In this document: positions 35,242 to 35,364 of the stretch, piece by piece
How positions within the stretch are numbered: the stretch's first letter is position 1
Layout: every line of letters begins with the position of its first letter
DNA from: Candidatus Nitrosocosmicus sp.
GTDB lineage: Archaea > Thermoproteota > Nitrososphaeria > Nitrososphaerales > Nitrososphaeraceae
Reading direction: 5' to 3'
DNA length: 35,364 nt
NCBI GenBank assembly: GCA_025934495.1
Contig: JAICXY010000028.1
Location: 1 to 35,364, forward strand
Translations under genes and position numbers: made by a program
Notes under the pieces: model-generated
The model's input: only the letters and a program-made list of their open reading frames with translations
Databases searched by the model: none
What the model was told of the DNA's origin: nothing

Positions 35242-35364
35242 AATTACTTCTTTGTTGTAATGATCGACAAATATAATTAACCATTGTCTAACATGTTCTA
35301 GTTTACATTTCTTCTTTCTACAAGGAAAGTAATCATCAAAGCATTCAGTTCTATCCTTTATGTA
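35236..35364 (-). CDS. C-terminus of an IS6-like transposase (5' part outside window)
   Basis: 42 residues and a TAA overlapping the element's terminal repeat. YIKDRTECFDDYFPCRKKKC then KLEHVRQWLIIFVDHYNKEV is the ending of archaeal IS6-like DDE transposases, after the catalytic Glu (RTECFDDYFP). Together with the tip at 35224 it marks the 3' end of an insertion sequence that continues past the window. Confidence 0.75.
   Translation of the reverse strand, partial: YIKDRTECFDDYFPCRKKKCKLEHVRQWLIIFVDHYNKEVIP

Overview
The window is AT-rich DNA, most likely from an ammonia-oxidising archaeon of the class Nitrososphaeria (Nitrososphaera/Nitrosocosmicus-like). The case rests on leaderless genes with an archaeal TATA element about 25-30 bases upstream, a sensor kinase with the N-terminal domain and H-box typical of this group, a VTTKVAA-type AbrB regulator, a tyrosine integrase of the same group, and IS6-like and IS5-like insertion sequences. 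This is inferred from protein character; no rRNA or tRNA gene was seen. The whole window looks like an accessory region: many genes are broken, and insertion-sequence ends are scattered throughout.

Region 1 (1-12.9 kb) begins with the end of a beta-propeller lectin-like gene. A same-strand island of NLR-like and signalling proteins follows: DUF4062-NB-ARC-TPR (two frameshifts), LSDAT(SLOG)-SLATT-SLATT, TIR-NACHT-pentapeptide repeat, a methyltransferase relic, and TIR-NB-ARC-TPR. TIR enzymes make NAD-derived nucleotides and SLOG-type domains bind such nucleotides (Thoeris, TRPM2). The layout therefore suggests a Thoeris-like chain: NLR sensor, TIR signal, membrane-bound SLOG-SLATT effector. 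The two NB-ARC-TPR genes share nearly the same ATPase core but carry different N-terminal effectors, and the TPR array of the second has been expanded or homogenised in 120-bp units.

Region 2 (12.9-17.2 kb) holds a solo IS5-like end that touches the stop codon of the last NLR gene. Next is a 2.9-kb element with outward-facing IS6-like tips, carrying a SWIM-zinc-ribbon-DDE transposase, an AbrB regulator, a winged-helix regulator and small cargo genes. It is followed by broken transposase and hypothetical genes.

Region 3 (17.2-24 kb) has an SDR oxidoreductase, a locally GC-rich secreted CAP-domain gene between two relics of one small gene family, an IS5-like remnant, two copies of a long inverted-repeat element, an SPL-type radical SAM gene, and another dead transposase.

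Region 4 (24-35.4 kb) has a frameshifted sensor histidine kinase; a 177-bp MITE with perfect 18-bp inverted repeats and a perfect 8-bp target duplication; a truncated integrase joined in frame to a piece of family-B DNA polymerase; a PvdP/tyrosinase-like protein; a dead TPR gene; two IS6-like half-transposases joined head to head; a short possible NHLP-type ORF; an IS5-like remnant; a metallopeptidase-like DUF4214 protein; a secreted protein; a small hydrophilic protein; and the end of another IS6-like element.
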